64,000 nt of DNA from Aliikangiella coralliicola (GTDB lineage Bacteria > Pseudomonadota > Gammaproteobacteria > Enterobacterales > Kangiellaceae). The stretch covers positions 371,501 to 435,500 of the forward strand of contig NZ_ML660164.1 in NCBI RefSeq assembly GCF_007004725.1, in the 5' to 3' direction. The number at the start of each line of letters is the position of its first letter. The first letter of the stretch is position 1. The position numbers were made by a program, and so were the translations under genes. A model generated the notes under the pieces. The model worked only from the letters and a program-made list of their open reading frames with translations. It was not told where the DNA came from and made no database searches. Below are positions 27,711-38,157 of the stretch, in pieces.

Positions 27711-30314
27711 TTATTTTGGCGTTAATATTAATTGGTGAACAGGCTGTTGCATCGTAAAGGGAGTAGGGACTCCATCAACCCAATCTTGATGTCCTGCGCG
27801 GTAAAATGGACTAAGGGGATGACCTGATTGGCCTGTGGGCATATGTAATATACCATTTTCTTCATTTCCTGGCGCAACGACCATTCTTTGCGAGGCACCA
27901 AAGTTTTTCCCTTGCACTCTTGGCATATCCTCATCTCCCGATAAGGGATTTTTCGGCATATCAAGAAAATATCCTAACAATGGAACTGCTCTGCTGATTG
28001 GATGTTGAATTTGGGCGGTATTGTGACTGCCCCAGCTCGAGTCTTCAAGCTTCTTTTGGCTTTTATTTATTCGATCGGATTCGCGCCGTATCTGGGCGAC
28101 GAAAAAGTCGTGCCAATCGGAGTATCCACCTGGTAATAAAAATAGCGGTTGTTGATTAACAATTTGCCACAGCGGCGCTTCATATTGTGTCGTGAAACTA
28201 TCATAAGCGGGCAGAGGTTCGGTGCTCTCGACCGGTTGGAGACTACCCATACCTGTCTGATAAATCGGGTTTAGCAGTTTCGCCGCCACATTTTGGCGGA
28301 ATCGTTTGACCAGCCAGTAACCGACATCATCCTTATCTGCGTGACCAGACCAGTTAGCGACTAACTGCTTTATCTGGTTGAGTTCAGTGGTATTGAGTTT
28401 TTGTTCATTTGCTTTCTCAGCGGACTTCTTGGTTACATTTTCGAGATGTTGCAACATGAGCTTACGCCATCTGGCGAGAAACAAGGCCCTGTCATCCAGT
28501 TGAATTTTGAACAAATCTCTTTCACTGGCCGCGGTAAGTTCACTCAGATTTTGTTTTATCTGTTTTGCCCTGGCACCATTCGCCAGACCACCGTCTCCCA
28601 GTTTTTCAAAATCATTGTCGGAAACGACTCTGGCATTGGCTGTCCACAAAAACTGGTTGTCAGGATTAATGACCCTCGGGTATTCATCGGGAGATAAATA
28701 CTCAGTCCAAAGTTGGCTATTTTCAGCACCGTTGGTAGGAAGTCTGCTGTCATTCTCGGTCTGTCTTTTGGGAATCGGCCCCGCAATGGTCCAGCCTAAA
28801 CTTCCTTTGTTGTCTACCACTAACAGGTTTTGGGCTGGTATTCCCGCCCGATTGCCGATTATTAACGCCTGATTGACTGACGACGCTTTTTCAAGGTCGA
28901 GAAGCTTCAGGTTCAACCCTTCAAGATCGTGTGCAACCCAACGGTAAGCATAATTTATTCCGTGGTGCTTAATCACTGGACCCCAAATCGTTTTCGCAAT
29001 TTCTATTTCGTGGATTTGATTGTCTGAAGAAATGATGATCTGCTTAATGATTTCAAGTGGTTTTTCACCCGTTGAGGTTTGGTAATGCGTACCTGCGTCA
29101 TTAAAAGTTAATTCAACCAGATCGCTCCAGTCACCGTATGAATTGGTGAAAGTCCAGGCTACTTGTGTGTTGCTTCCCGCAACTAGTAGTGGTGTACCTG
29201 GCAGGGTCAAGCCATAAAGATTCACTGTTTTCCCGTCAGATTGATAATGCATTTGGGCTCTAAACCAGGTGTTGGGTACTCTTATTCCTAAATGCATATC
29301 GCCAGCGAGCATTGCTGACTGGTGGACGCTCAACTCACCAGATACTGCCCAATTATTGCTGCCTATTTGGGAATTCCCATAGACCTCACAATTGATAAAA
29401 CAGGGCGTACCACTCTCTGCGTTTTGAAAGGCTTTTTTATGATGGGCGTTATTGAAAACAGGTGACTGTCTACTAATGGTTTTTTTTGTGTTGAGTGTCG
29501 TGATTTGTTCGGGGGGAGATGGTTTTTTCATATTTGGTTGAGCCAGCACTTTTCCCCATTTTGAAGACTCCGGGAGGGGCGGTGGTAACATTGCATTTCC
29601 CTTTATCGGCGCATCCCACTCTGTGCCTGCAGGCAACAAGAATTCGGCAATCTCCTGTGGCAGATTTTTATAAATTAAGCCTTGAAGGTGTTCTCGATAT
29701 CCGTTTCTAGATTGAAGGGTTAAATACATCGAATAAACAACCAGTAATGAATCTTCTGCTTTCCAGGGACGAGGGGGTTGGCGCAATAACAGATATTCAA
29801 ACGGGCTTTCTTTCAGATCGGCTAAACCTTGATTAACGCCGAGGGTATACCGAGTGAGTATGGCTTTTTCATGCTTGCTGAGATTGGAGAGAACTTTTTG
29901 GGCTGTTTGCCTGAATTGATGAATGCGGATTGATTTGTCGTAGTTAACCGCTTTTTCTCCAAATAACTCAGCAAGTTCGCCCGCCGAGTTTCTACGCGAT
30001 AGATCGAGTTGGAAAAAACGCTCCTGTCCATGGAGGTAACCGAGGGCTTGCGCTAAATCAAGGCGGTTTTTTGCGTTGATATCGACTACACCGGTAGCGT
30101 CTCTTTTTATTGTCACTGTGTCAGCTAGGCCGGGGATTTTTTGTTCACCATCTAAAATCGGCAAACTGGCCCTGAGTGCAAAATAGGCATAACCGAAAAT
30201 AATAAGCAGTAGAGTGAACAGAGAATAGACTAAGGATTTTATTGATAAGGCTTTGAAACGGCGACGAGGTTTGCTGCCAAGTTCTCCAAAGATAGGACGC
30301 TTTTTTAATGACAT
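27711..30314 (-). CDS. Penicillin acylase (Ntn-hydrolase) family protein
   Basis: An 867-residue precursor of an N-terminal nucleophile hydrolase. A membrane anchor or uncleaved signal covers about residues 26-48. The alpha-chain region follows (GYLHGQERFFQLDL motif), then a long spacer. The catalytic serine 319 lies in GSNNWAVSG and would become the first residue of the beta chain after self-cleavage. The beta chain contains AGDMHLG and a late NFGASQRMV motif. Such enzymes hydrolyse amides such as acyl-homoserine lactones or beta-lactam side chains; the natural substrate here is unknown. The gene lies 20 bases downstream of no partner and upstream of the dehydrogenase gene on the same strand. 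Confidence 0.92.
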   Translation of the reverse strand: MSLKKRPIFGELGSKPRRRFKALSIKSLVYSLFTLLLIIFGYAYFALRASLPILDGEQKIPGLADTVTIKRDATGVVDINAKNRLDLAQALGYLHGQERFFQLDLSRRNSAGELAELFGEKAVNYDKSIRIHQFRQTAQKVLSNLSKHEKAILTRYTLGVNQGLADLKESPFEYLLLRQPPRPWKAEDSLLVVYSMYLTLQSRNGYREHLQGLIYKNLPQEIAEFLLPAGTEWDAPIKGNAMLPPPLPESSKWGKVLAQPNMKKPSPPEQITTLNTKKTISRQSPVFNNAHHKKAFQNAESGTPCFINCEVYGNSQIGSNNWAVSGELSVHQSAMLAGDMHLGIRVPNTWFRAQMHYQSDGKTVNLYGLTLPGTPLLVAGSNTQVAWTFTNSYGDWSDLVELTFNDAGTHYQTSTGEKPLEIIKQIIISSDNQIHEIEIAKTIWGPVIKHHGINYAYRWVAHDLEGLNLKLLDLEKASSVNQALIIGNRAGIPAQNLLVVDNKGSLGWTIAGPIPKRQTENDSRLPTNGAENSQLWTEYLSPDEYPRVINPDNQFLWTANARVVSDNDFEKLGDGGLANGARAKQIKQNLSELTAASERDLFKIQLDDRALFLARWRKLMLQHLENVTKKSAEKANEQKLNTTELNQIKQLVANWSGHADKDDVGYWLVKRFRQNVAAKLLNPIYQTGMGSLQPVESTEPLPAYDSFTTQYEAPLWQIVNQQPLFLLPGGYSDWHDFFVAQIRRESDRINKSQKKLEDSSWGSHNTAQIQHPISRAVPLLGYFLDMPKNPLSGDEDMPRVQGKNFGASQRMVVAPGNEENGILHMPTGQSGHPLSPFYRAGHQDWVDGVPTPFTMQQPVHQLILTPK

Positions 30315-30716
30315 GGTGAATTGATACTCTTATCGGCACCTCTGGTAGGAGAAATTGTATCAGAATAACTATTGAAAAAATAACGACATAGCTAAAATTT
30401 GCAGAAATTTGATATGGCAAATTTCAGTCGGAGCGGAAATGCGCGAACAGTCGATGACTTCGATTTATGCGAGTGCTACAAAGTCATCAAGATAATTCAA
30501 GTTAATTGATTGAACGTGTTGTTGGAAAATAGAGTAACTAAGAATATATCAGTTGAATATAACTGTGTATTAATTGTGAGTAAGTTCTGGACACCTTGTG
30601 CAAAAACTGTTCACATCGCTAAAAATACTTTGAAAAACGGAAAAATATTTCAGGAGGATTATAGAAACGAATGGTGTGTTAAGAAATATAATTTGAAAGA
30701 ATAAAAAGAAGCGACA
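30315..30716. other. AT-rich intergenic region
   Basis: I see no supported gene in these 402 bases. A 64-codon forward reading frame (30510-30704) has no ribosome site or protein features. An eight-base inverted repeat, GATGACTT (30453-30460) with AAGTCATC (30481-30488), is the only structure noticed. Confidence 0.5.
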
Positions 30717-30792
30717 TGGTGGGCGCTAGTGGGCTCGAACCACTGACCCTCGCCTTGTAAGGGCGATGCTCTCCCAACTGAGCTAAGCGCCC
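30717..30792 (-). tRNA. tRNA-Val (anticodon TAC)
   Basis: A 76-base cloverleaf with encoded CCA. The acceptor arm begins GGGCGCT, the D arm contains AGCTCAGTTGGGAGAGC, the anticodon loop is CTTACAA with anticodon TAC, and the T arm contains GGTTCGA. The sequence follows E. coli tRNA-Val(UAC) closely. Confidence 0.97.
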
Positions 30793-30823
30793 ATGTCGAT
30801 TGACTCTCTCAAATCTGGGGCGC

Positions 30824-30852
30824 ATTCTAGTGACAAATTGTTGGTTGGTCAA
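30824..30852 (-). promoter_or_regulatory. Promoter of tRNA-Val
   Basis: On the minus strand, TTGACC and TAGAAT are separated by 17 bases, followed by a GC-rich discriminator (GCGCCCC) typical of stringently controlled stable-RNA promoters. The -10 lies about 30 bases before the mature tRNA. Confidence 0.75.
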
Positions 30853-30936
30853 CACCTAAATTAAATATTTTTTTAAGCCAACATTTTGATAAAATATTTG
30901 TCTATAATTTTAATGTATTTAACAAGTGAATTTCTG

Positions 30937-32355
30937 ATGTCAGTAAAAACAAGATTTGCACCTTCGCCAACAGGTTACCTTCATGTTGGAGGCGCTCGAA
31001 CCGCACTTTATTCCTGGCTGCACGCTAAAGCAAATGATGGAAAGTTTGTTCTCAGAATTGAAGATACCGATCTCGAACGTTCAACACCTGAAGCGGTAGA
31101 GGCGATTATGGATGGCATGCGCTGGTTGGAGCTTGATTGGAACGAAGGACCTATTTTTCAGACCCACCGATTTGATCGTTATAAAGAAGTAATTCAGCAG
31201 CTAGTTGACGAAAACAAAGCCTATCCTTGCTTTTGCAGTAAGCAGCGTCTGGATGATTTGCGTGAACAACAAATGGCCGATAAACAGAAGCCGCGTTATG
31301 ACGGAAAATGTCGCAATTTGAATGCAGATGAAATCGATTTGGAGCAAGACCACGTTATTCGCTTTAAGAATCCGGAAGAAGGCGCTGTCACTTTTAAAGA
31401 TGTTGTTAAAGGTGAAATCACTATTTCTAATCAGGAATTGGATGACTTGATTATTGCCCGTACTGATGGCTCTCCCACTTATAATTTTACCGTTGTTGTT
31501 GATGACTGGGATATGGGAATTACTCAGGTGGTTCGCGGTGATGATCACATCAACAACACGCCACGCCAGATCAATATTTTCAAAGCGCTCAATGCACAGG
31601 TGCCTGAGTTTGGCCATGTGCCGATGATTTTGGGAGATGACGGTAAAAAGTTATCAAAACGCCACGGGGCGGTTAGCGTGATGCAATATCGTGATGACGG
31701 TTACTTACCTCAGGCCGTTCTCAATTATTTGGTGAGATTGGGCTGGTCTCATGGCGATCAGGAAATTTTCAGCGTAGAGCAAATGATAGAGCTGTTTGAT
31801 ATTAACAACATTAATAAAGCGCCTTCTGCCTTTAATACTCAGAAGTTAAATTGGCTTAACCAACAATATATCAAGTCTTTACCTGTCGAAGAGATATTGC
31901 CTCATTTGAACTGGCACCTCGAGCAAGAAGGGCTCTCGCTTGAGGGCGGACCCGATATTGCTGAATTAATTCCGGAGTTTGCAGAAAGAGTTCAAACGCT
32001 GAAGGATTTAGTGGCTGCCATTAAACCTTATTATTCTAATTTTGATAAATTTGACGAGAAAGCAGCCAAAAAACATTTAAGGCCGGTTGCAAGACAACCA
32101 CTTGAATTAGTTGAGCAAAAGTTGCGTGCTTTAGATAATTGGCAGCCTGATGCTATTCAACAGGTTATCAATGAGACTGTTGAAGAATTAGAAGTCGGAA
32201 TGGGCAAGGTAGGAATGCCATTGAGAGTTGCTGTTACCGGAGCTGGGATGTCGCCGGCTCTGGATGTGACACTTAACTGGATCGGTCAAAGTCGATGCTT
32301 GCAGAGAATTCAAATGGCTTTGGAGTTTATTACTCAACGAGAGCAAGCCGAGTAA
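30937..32355 (+). CDS. gltX: Glutamyl-tRNA synthetase
   Basis: A 472-residue class I synthetase that charges tRNA-Glu. The HIGH-like motif is [12 protein letters not shown], and KLSKRHG is the KMSKS equivalent. A zinc-type cluster, CFC with a later KCRN, lies at about 98-126. I start at the ATG at 30937, because an upstream in-frame ATG would add 17 hydrophobic residues not expected in GluRS. The gene is divergent from tRNA-Val. Confidence 0.97.
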   Translation: MSVKTRFAPSPTGYLHVGGARTALYSWLHAKANDGKFVLRIEDTDLERSTPEAVEAIMDGMRWLELDWNEGPIFQTHRFDRYKEVIQQLVDENKAYPCFCSKQRLDDLREQQMADKQKPRYDGKCRNLNADEIDLEQDHVIRFKNPEEGAVTFKDVVKGEITISNQELDDLIIARTDGSPTYNFTVVVDDWDMGITQVVRGDDHINNTPRQINIFKALNAQVPEFGHVPMILGDDGKKLSKRHGAVSVMQYRDDGYLPQAVLNYLVRLGWSHGDQEIFSVEQMIELFDINNINKAPSAFNTQKLNWLNQQYIKSLPVEEILPHLNWHLEQEGLSLEGGPDIAELIPEFAERVQTLKDLVAAIKPYYSNFDKFDEKAAKKHLRPVARQPLELVEQKLRALDNWQPDAIQQVINETVEELEVGMGKVGMPLRVAVTGAGMSPALDVTLNWIGQSRCLQRIQMALEFITQREQAE

Positions 32356-32395
32356 ATCATTCGTGATTTTTTAGTATTAACAAAACCCAGGGAAA

Positions 32396-33295
32396 ATGAT
32401 GTTTCATAAGTGGTTATACAGTTTAAGTATTATCTTTATCACAACCAGTGCGTCAAACTTTAGCGCGGCTGGCTCCGCTGTGGTTAACAAAGCTTCTACT
32501 AATTCAGGTGACGTAGTATCTGGTCTTAAGAATGCTTATGGTGATATCGAAATCCTCAATGGCGGGCCGCAACAAGGAAGTATGATTCTGGCGCGCCTCA
32601 AGGGTGAAGGCGAGGTCTTTTACAAACAGAAAAAATTACCACTGACAAAAGAGGGTTTATTCGTATTCGGTGTCGGTCGCGATGCGCCTTCATCGATTGA
32701 GCTGATAGTTAAAAAATCGAATAAGAGTAATGTCGTTCCGATTAAGGTCAAATCTCGAGAGTGGAAGATAGAGCGAATTGATGGATTACCGCCAAGCAAA
32801 GTCACGCCAAAATCGAAAGACGTACTGGCTCGTATTTCTAGAGAAGCAAAATTAGTGAAATCTGCAAGAACGCTCGAGTCAGACAGTACTTTCTTTACGA
32901 TGGCATTTATTATGCCCGCGGAAGGCCGAATTTCAGGCGTATATGGTAGTCAGCGAGTTTTAAACGGTCAGCCTAAGCGACCACATTATGGCTTGGATGT
33001 CGCTAACAAAACAGGTACTCCGGTAATCGCGCCGGCCAACGGAACAGTATCGTTGACTCACCCGGATATGTACTACTCTGGTGGAACATTGGTGATTGAT
33101 CACGGTTTCGGGATCAGCTCAACCTACATCCACCTGAATTCTATATCAGTAAAGCAAGGACAAAAAGTGTTGCAGGGCGACTTAATTGGAACCATAGGCT
33201 CATCAGGTCGAGCGACCGGTCCGCATCTGGACTGGCGACTCAATTGGTTTCAAACTCGATTAGACCCGCAGCTATTAATTGGCGGCGCAAACTAG
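32396..33295 (+). CDS. M23 family (LytM-type) peptidase
   Basis: A 299-residue exported protein with a signal peptide over about the first 25 residues. An N-terminal domain of beta strands is followed by an M23 peptidase domain (about 180-292). Metal ligands are visible in HYGLDVA and HLDWRL, and TYIHLNS supplies the catalytic histidine. It should cut peptide crosslinks in peptidoglycan, or work as an activator if its activity is weak. All zinc-site motifs seem intact. It follows gltX by 40 bases; co-transcription is possible, a functional link is not. Confidence 0.9.
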   Translation: MMFHKWLYSLSIIFITTSASNFSAAGSAVVNKASTNSGDVVSGLKNAYGDIEILNGGPQQGSMILARLKGEGEVFYKQKKLPLTKEGLFVFGVGRDAPSSIELIVKKSNKSNVVPIKVKSREWKIERIDGLPPSKVTPKSKDVLARISREAKLVKSARTLESDSTFFTMAFIMPAEGRISGVYGSQRVLNGQPKRPHYGLDVANKTGTPVIAPANGTVSLTHPDMYYSGGTLVIDHGFGISSTYIHLNSISVKQGQKVLQGDLIGTIGSSGRATGPHLDWRLNWFQTRLDPQLLIGGAN

Positions 33296-33407
33296 TTGGT
33301 TGTATGCAACTTAATTAATCATGAAATTGATCAATCATTTTTCAGCGCGAAAATGTTATTGTCTGAAAATATCACTGATCAAATTAAACCAGTAAGCAGG
33401 CGATACC

Positions 33408-34424
33408 GTGTTAAGTTATCTAGAAGTTGAAAACGGGTTTATAGAAATTTCCAAATTAACCGGGCAGTCCTTTTCCACTGAGTGGACGCCGTTACCCAAT
33501 AACGTCAGGTTGAGAATGCTTGATGTTGGCGTTTTACAGGTGAAACCGGCTGCTCAATCTCACTCTGATATGGTGATTTCCTGTGGAATTCACGGAAACG
33601 AAACGGCCCCCATTGAGATTGTTTCGGGGTTAATTAGTCAGATAGTCACCGGTGCAATTGAACCGAAAGTTAATTTATTGTTCATTCTCGGTAACCCTGA
33701 ATCGATGAAAATCTCCGAGCGATTTGTTTCCATCAATATGAACCGATTATTTGATGGCGCCCACGCTAACTACGAGTTGAACGAAGAGAACCGTTACGAG
33801 TTAGAACGAGCTGAACGATTAGAATCGTTGGTGACGAGCTTTTATGGTGAGCATCAGGGTAATTGTCGAATGCATCTCGATTTGCACACAGCGATAAAAC
33901 CTTCTTTCCATAAAACTTTTGCCATCAGGCCATTTGAAAATAGCCCAATAACAGATGACTCAAGAAAGTTGTTAGTTGCGATGGGAATCGAGGCTGTATT
34001 ACAGCACAATAAGCCGTCAACCACATTTTCGTATTTCTCAGTTAAGAGATTTTACGCCGAAGCTTATACATTAGAACTTGGCAAGGTGAAACCTTTTGGT
34101 GAAAACAATCCAGAAGATTTCGCAGCGGCAATTAACTGTCTCCAAAATCTAATTAAAGGCGAAGCCGTTGAGGAGCCGGATGTTGGCGCTTTGATTGAAT
34201 ATAAAGTCGTTGCAGAAATTATTCGTAACAGTGATGACTTTAAATTCTACGTTCCTGATGATGTTGAAAACTTTACCGCGTATCCGCAAGGTTATCTGAT
34301 TGCCGAAGATGTTGATTACAATTATCGGGTTGCATTTGAAGAAGAGTCTGTCGTTTTTCCTAACACCAATGTGCCTGTTGGTCAGCGTGTTGCGGTCATG
34401 GTGACCAAAGCCAATCAGGGTTAA
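33408..34424 (+). CDS. astE: Succinylglutamate desuccinylase
   Basis: A 338-residue zinc hydrolase of the last step of arginine catabolism by the AST pathway: N-succinylglutamate gives glutamate and succinate. Zinc ligands H62 and E65 lie in GIHGNETAP and a later HLDLHTA gives the third. A catalytic Glu is in YTLELGK. The length matches AstE. The other ast genes are not in this window. The start is GTG at 33408. Confidence 0.92.
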   Translation: MLSYLEVENGFIEISKLTGQSFSTEWTPLPNNVRLRMLDVGVLQVKPAAQSHSDMVISCGIHGNETAPIEIVSGLISQIVTGAIEPKVNLLFILGNPESMKISERFVSINMNRLFDGAHANYELNEENRYELERAERLESLVTSFYGEHQGNCRMHLDLHTAIKPSFHKTFAIRPFENSPITDDSRKLLVAMGIEAVLQHNKPSTTFSYFSVKRFYAEAYTLELGKVKPFGENNPEDFAAAINCLQNLIKGEAVEEPDVGALIEYKVVAEIIRNSDDFKFYVPDDVENFTAYPQGYLIAEDVDYNYRVAFEEESVVFPNTNVPVGQRVAVMVTKANQG

Positions 34425-34442
34425 TGGTTGTCGCGAATAACG

Positions 34443-34793
34443 ATGGAACACCAAGCTCTGATTAATTACTTTATGTCGAAAACTGGCGCAAGTGAAAGTT
34501 ATCCTTTTGGCGATGACATCAGAGTGTTTAAAGTGGCTGGAAAAATGTTCGGCCTGATATCAGAATCCGACGATCCACTTAAAATAAATTTGAAGTGTGA
34601 TCCTGATGAGGCGATGGCGCTCAGGGACGTATTTGAAAGCGTTGCGGCGGGATATCATATGAATAAGAAGCACTGGAATACTATCACTATGGAAGGAGAC
34701 GTGCCTGAAGGAGAAGTGAAAAGAATGATTGATAACTCCTATGATCTGGTGGTGGCTTCGTTAACCAGGAAGTTACGAGATAGTTTGCGCTAA
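34443..34793 (+). CDS. MmcQ/YjbR family protein
   Basis: A 116-residue small protein of the MmcQ/YjbR family with a double-wing-like DNA-binding fold. Typical features are the ALINYFMSKTGASESYPFG opening, the LKCDPDEAMALRD middle and the HMNKKHWNTI strand followed by the DNSYDLVVASLTRK helix. Function in the cell is not known. I start at the ATG at 34443 by comparison with YjbR; a TTG at 34428 has the better-placed GGG site and remains possible. Confidence 0.8.
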   Translation: MEHQALINYFMSKTGASESYPFGDDIRVFKVAGKMFGLISESDDPLKINLKCDPDEAMALRDVFESVAAGYHMNKKHWNTITMEGDVPEGEVKRMIDNSYDLVVASLTRKLRDSLR

Positions 34794-34851
34794 ATCGAAT
34801 CTCGTTTTTATTTAATAATGCTGGAATCGGTTAACTATTATACAATATTCG

Positions 34852-34879
34852 TTGACTCTTATTAAAACCCGTATATAAT
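34852..34879 (+). promoter_or_regulatory. Promoter of the cold-shock gene
   Basis: TTGACT (34852-34857) and TATAAT (34874-34879) are separated by 16 bases. The predicted start lies about 145 bases before the csp ATG, giving the long leader seen for cspA-type genes, which usually acts as an RNA thermometer. Confidence 0.75.
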
Positions 34880-35031
34880 TCGCTTAGCTTGAAAGTAAGT
34901 CTCATATTTATGCACGCCCAATCGATGTCTGTTTTAGTACCTCGTCCAGTTCCACATAAGTAATAGCACCACTTCTAGCACCACCGCCTGATTAAGGCAC
35001 CAATTACGATTAAAAATTATAGGATACGAAT

Positions 35032-35238
35032 ATGTCTACTACTACCGGCACCGTTAAATGGTTCAACGAATCTAAAGGCTTTGGTTTTATCGAGCAAGAG
35101 TCTGGACCAGACGTTTTTGCACACTTCAGTGCAATCACTGGCAGTGGCTTCAAAACTTTAACTGAAGGCCAGAAAGTCGAATTTACTGTTGTCGACAATC
35201 AAAAAGGCCCACAAGCAGAGAACATCGTTGCTCTGTAA
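35032..35238 (+). CDS. CspA-family cold-shock protein
   Basis: A 68-residue single-domain protein with the RNA-binding motifs KGFGFI (RNP1) and VFAHF (RNP2) on an OB fold. It binds single-stranded RNA and DNA and melts RNA structure. The first residues [13 protein letters not shown] are typical. It stands alone behind its own strong promoter, with a leader of about 145 bases and an AGGAT site. Whether it is induced by cold or is constitutive cannot be told. Confidence 0.95.
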   Translation: MSTTTGTVKWFNESKGFGFIEQESGPDVFAHFSAITGSGFKTLTEGQKVEFTVVDNQKGPQAENIVAL

Positions 35239-35254
35239 GTAAGCTTTAGAACAT

Positions 35255-35280
35255 GGCCTGTGGCAGATATGCGGCAGGCC
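35255..35280 (+). terminator. Possible csp terminator
   Basis: GGCCTG (35255-35260) pairs with CAGGCC (35275-35280), with an inner GC/GC pair. The tail TGAATATTT is only weakly T-rich, so termination efficiency is uncertain. Confidence 0.55.
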
Positions 35281-35487
35281 TGAATATTTCTACAAACCAA
35301 TTTATTAGTCTATTTCTCTTCTTTTTCTCAACCTGTTATCTTTTTCTAATTAGCACCAGCTTCTCAAAAAAATAAAATAATATTTCTAAAGAACATATTC
35401 GTTTTTCGGCGTCGATAGATTTTTACCAGTGCAAAAAAATTGAGCTGATTTTGTTAGTTTCAGTTAGAAATGTATCCCTGTTTCCGA

Positions 35488-36441
35488 TTATTTTCGCTTG
35501 GGATAAATTCTAGGCTCTCCAGGCGGGCGAGTTCTGAAGCGTTGATGTAACCACATATAATCGACAGGGTTATCTTTAAGGTAGTTTTCCAGGAAGAGAT
35601 TAATTCTTTTCGCATCGTCTTCTGGCGAATCTCCCGGAAAATTTTCCAGCGCAGGATGGAAAGCTAGCTCAAATCCCTTGCCGTCATCGATTCGTTTACT
35701 GGTAAACGGAACCACTTTGGCGCCGCTAATTTTGGCAAATTTAGTGGTGGCGGTTATGGTTGACGCCTGAATACCAAAAAACGGTGCAAATACACCTTTC
35801 TTTGTGCCGTAGTTTTGATCGGTTGAATACCAGACTGTCTGATTCTTTTTTAAGGCTTTGATGGTACTTCTGGCGTCATTTTGCGTTAGCAGGGCACGGA
35901 GGTGTCTTAAGCGTCCGTTGCACATCATGCGTTCAATGAGCTTGTTTTTGTTCGGCTTATACATGGCGTTAAAGTCGAAGTGATGACCCAGCAAACAGCC
36001 TGCGATCTCCATGGTGGTGAGATGAAAGAACAATACGATAACGCCATTTCCTTCCGCCTGAGCCTGTTCAAGGTATTCCTGACCAATGATGTGCGTGTTC
36101 TTATGGCGAGATTGGAGATCTGATAGCCAACAGGCAGCCGTCTCAATGATGGCTAGTGCGGTTTGTTGAAAGTTTTTTCTGAGTAAAGACTCTCTCTCTT
36201 CATCGGTTAAATCTGGAAAGCAGAGATTTAAGTTTGTTTTCGCGATATTCTTGCGCCGTTTTGCCAGTTTGAGTAAAAGCCAGCCTAAAATGTCAGCCAA
36301 TTTGAGTTGTGCTGTGATTGGCAGTTTGGCGACTAACCAGGCCAATCCGAAAAATAGCAGTCCCAACCAATACTTTGGTCGTTTGAAAAAATAAGACAAT
36401 GGTAAAACGGAGCTTGAAGTCATCATTACGAAAACATCCAC
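35488..36441 (-). CDS. LpxL/HtrB family lipid A acyltransferase
   Basis: A 317-residue inner-membrane acyltransferase of the late lipid A pathway, which adds a secondary acyl chain from acyl-ACP to Kdo2-lipid IVA. One N-terminal membrane helix (about 22-40) precedes the catalytic domain, where the H-x4-E dyad is HLTTME (140-145). Later motifs include TDQNYG and the C-terminal DYMWLHQRF, the latter near-diagnostic for the family. Whether it acts as LpxL, LpxM or LpxP cannot be decided by sight. Confidence 0.92.
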   Translation of the reverse strand: MDVFVMMTSSSVLPLSYFFKRPKYWLGLLFFGLAWLVAKLPITAQLKLADILGWLLLKLAKRRKNIAKTNLNLCFPDLTDEERESLLRKNFQQTALAIIETAACWLSDLQSRHKNTHIIGQEYLEQAQAEGNGVIVLFFHLTTMEIAGCLLGHHFDFNAMYKPNKNKLIERMMCNGRLRHLRALLTQNDARSTIKALKKNQTVWYSTDQNYGTKKGVFAPFFGIQASTITATTKFAKISGAKVVPFTSKRIDDGKGFELAFHPALENFPGDSPEDDAKRINLFLENYLKDNPVDYMWLHQRFRTRPPGEPRIYPKRK

Positions 36442-36600
36442 AACAAATAACGAGGCGCTGTAAGCATTTGATAAGTTTCTATAATTTGATTGAGTCTGCC
36501 AAGATTATAAGGAGCAATTTCACCAGTGTCACTCAGTCATAACCAGAAATCAATTTATCGCCCGCCGGGTAGCAGGCTCAATCGCCGTTAGTGCTGGAGT

Positions 36601-38157
36601 TTATGCAAGTGAGCTGTCGGCAACATGATAGTTAGGATCTTCAATCAAGTTCACTTCAACCAAATTACCGGCTTTTTGCAATAACAACTTACACTCTGGA
36701 CTTAAGTGCCGATAATGAAGTGTTTTACCACGGCGCTCGTAACGGTCTGCCAGGGCATCGATGGCTTCAATACCTGAGTGGTCATACACTCGGGCGTCGA
36801 GGAAATCGACAATGATGTCGTCGGGATCATCTTTTGGTGTGAAGATATCTTGAAAATTACGGGCAGAGCCGAAAAACAGCGGACCATGTACCGTATAAAT
36901 TTTCGAACCCTTCTCATCAACTGACTTGACCGCATAGATTTGTTTAGCGTGTTTCCATGCGAAAACCAACGCTGAGACGATCACGCCGATAATCACTGCG
37001 ATAGCTAAATCTGCGATAACGGTCACCGCGGACACCAGTACAATAATAAATATCTCAGACTTCTGAACTTTATTAAACATACGCAGAGAAGCCCATTCGA
37101 AAGTACCCAGCACGACCATAAACATAACGCCGACTAATGCCGCTAATGGAATTAACTCAATCCACTCCGAGCCGACCAAAATGAATGCGAGTAGTGCCAA
37201 CGCACCAGTGATACCCGAAAGCCGACCACGACCGCCAGAATTTATATTGATCATACTTTGACCGATCATGGCGCAACCACCCATGCCGCCAAAGAAACCA
37301 TTAACCATATTTGCGGTTCCCTGACCAATGCACTCTCTATTACCTTGACCGCGAGTTTCGGTAATTTCGTCAATTAAAGTCATTGTTAATAATGATTCGA
37401 TCAAACCGACTGCTGCCAGAATCAGGGAGTAGGGAAGTATAATTCTGAATGTTTCCCAGGTTAGCGGTATTTCTGGAATGGCAAAACTTGGTAGGCCACC
37501 AGCCAATGAGGCTTCCGGGTCTCCAGAATTTGATTTTACGTAGTCAATGACATTAGGAATAGGTAAGTCAAACCCAATAACGATACCAGTGACCACGAGT
37601 ATTGCTACCAGAGAAGCAGGTACTGCTTTGGTTAATTTGGGCAGAAAGTGAATGATCAGCATGGTTAAAGCGACCATTGAAACCATCCAGACAAGCATGT
37701 CACCTTGCATCCATTGTGCTATCTGATCGTCATCAATCACTTTAAATTGGCCGAGCTGAGCCAGAAAAATAACGATTGCAAGACCATTAACAAACCCGAG
37801 CATTACCGGGTAGGGGACCATTCGGATAAACATCCCCAGTTTAAATACGCCGGCAAGTATTTGAATAATGCCGGTGAGAACCACGGCGGCAAATAAATAT
37901 TGAACTCCATGTTGGGCAACCAGGGCAACCATTACTACTGCCATTGCACCAGTGGCTCCAGAAATCATTCCTGGTCGTCCACCAACCACAGAAGTGATAA
38001 GTCCTACCATAAATGCTGCATATAAACCCACCATTGGATCAACACCGGCGACAAAAGCAAATGCGACCGCTTCCGGTACTAGTGCGAGTGCGACGGTAAG
38101 CCCAGACAAAATGTCATTTTTAACACTAAAAGGTGTTTCACTATTTAAATTAAACAC
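36601..38157 (-). CDS. SulP family anion transporter with STAS domain
   Basis: A 518-residue membrane transporter with about 10-12 helices (residues 10-390) and a cytoplasmic STAS domain (about 400-505). The family signature [28 protein letters not shown] is interrupted here for brevity: it begins at about residue 45 and includes [10 protein letters not shown]. An internal [12 protein letters not shown] follows. SulP proteins move sulphate, bicarbonate or dicarboxylates with sodium or protons; bicarbonate or sulphate are both possible. I place the start at GTG 38157 because the open frame upstream (to 38304) does not look like coding sequence of this family. Confidence 0.92.
   Translation of the reverse strand: MFNLNSETPFSVKNDILSGLTVALALVPEAVAFAFVAGVDPMVGLYAAFMVGLITSVVGGRPGMISGATGAMAVVMVALVAQHGVQYLFAAVVLTGIIQILAGVFKLGMFIRMVPYPVMLGFVNGLAIVIFLAQLGQFKVIDDDQIAQWMQGDMLVWMVSMVALTMLIIHFLPKLTKAVPASLVAILVVTGIVIGFDLPIPNVIDYVKSNSGDPEASLAGGLPSFAIPEIPLTWETFRIILPYSLILAAVGLIESLLTMTLIDEITETRGQGNRECIGQGTANMVNGFFGGMGGCAMIGQSMININSGGRGRLSGITGALALLAFILVGSEWIELIPLAALVGVMFMVVLGTFEWASLRMFNKVQKSEIFIIVLVSAVTVIADLAIAVIIGVIVSALVFAWKHAKQIYAVKSVDEKGSKIYTVHGPLFFGSARNFQDIFTPKDDPDDIIVDFLDARVYDHSGIEAIDALADRYERRGKTLHYRHLSPECKLLLQKAGNLVEVNLIEDPNYHVADSSLA

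Noticed and set aside
30510-30704. 64-codon frame upstream of tRNA-Val
   Set aside because: AT-rich, without ribosome site or motif; not convincing as a gene.
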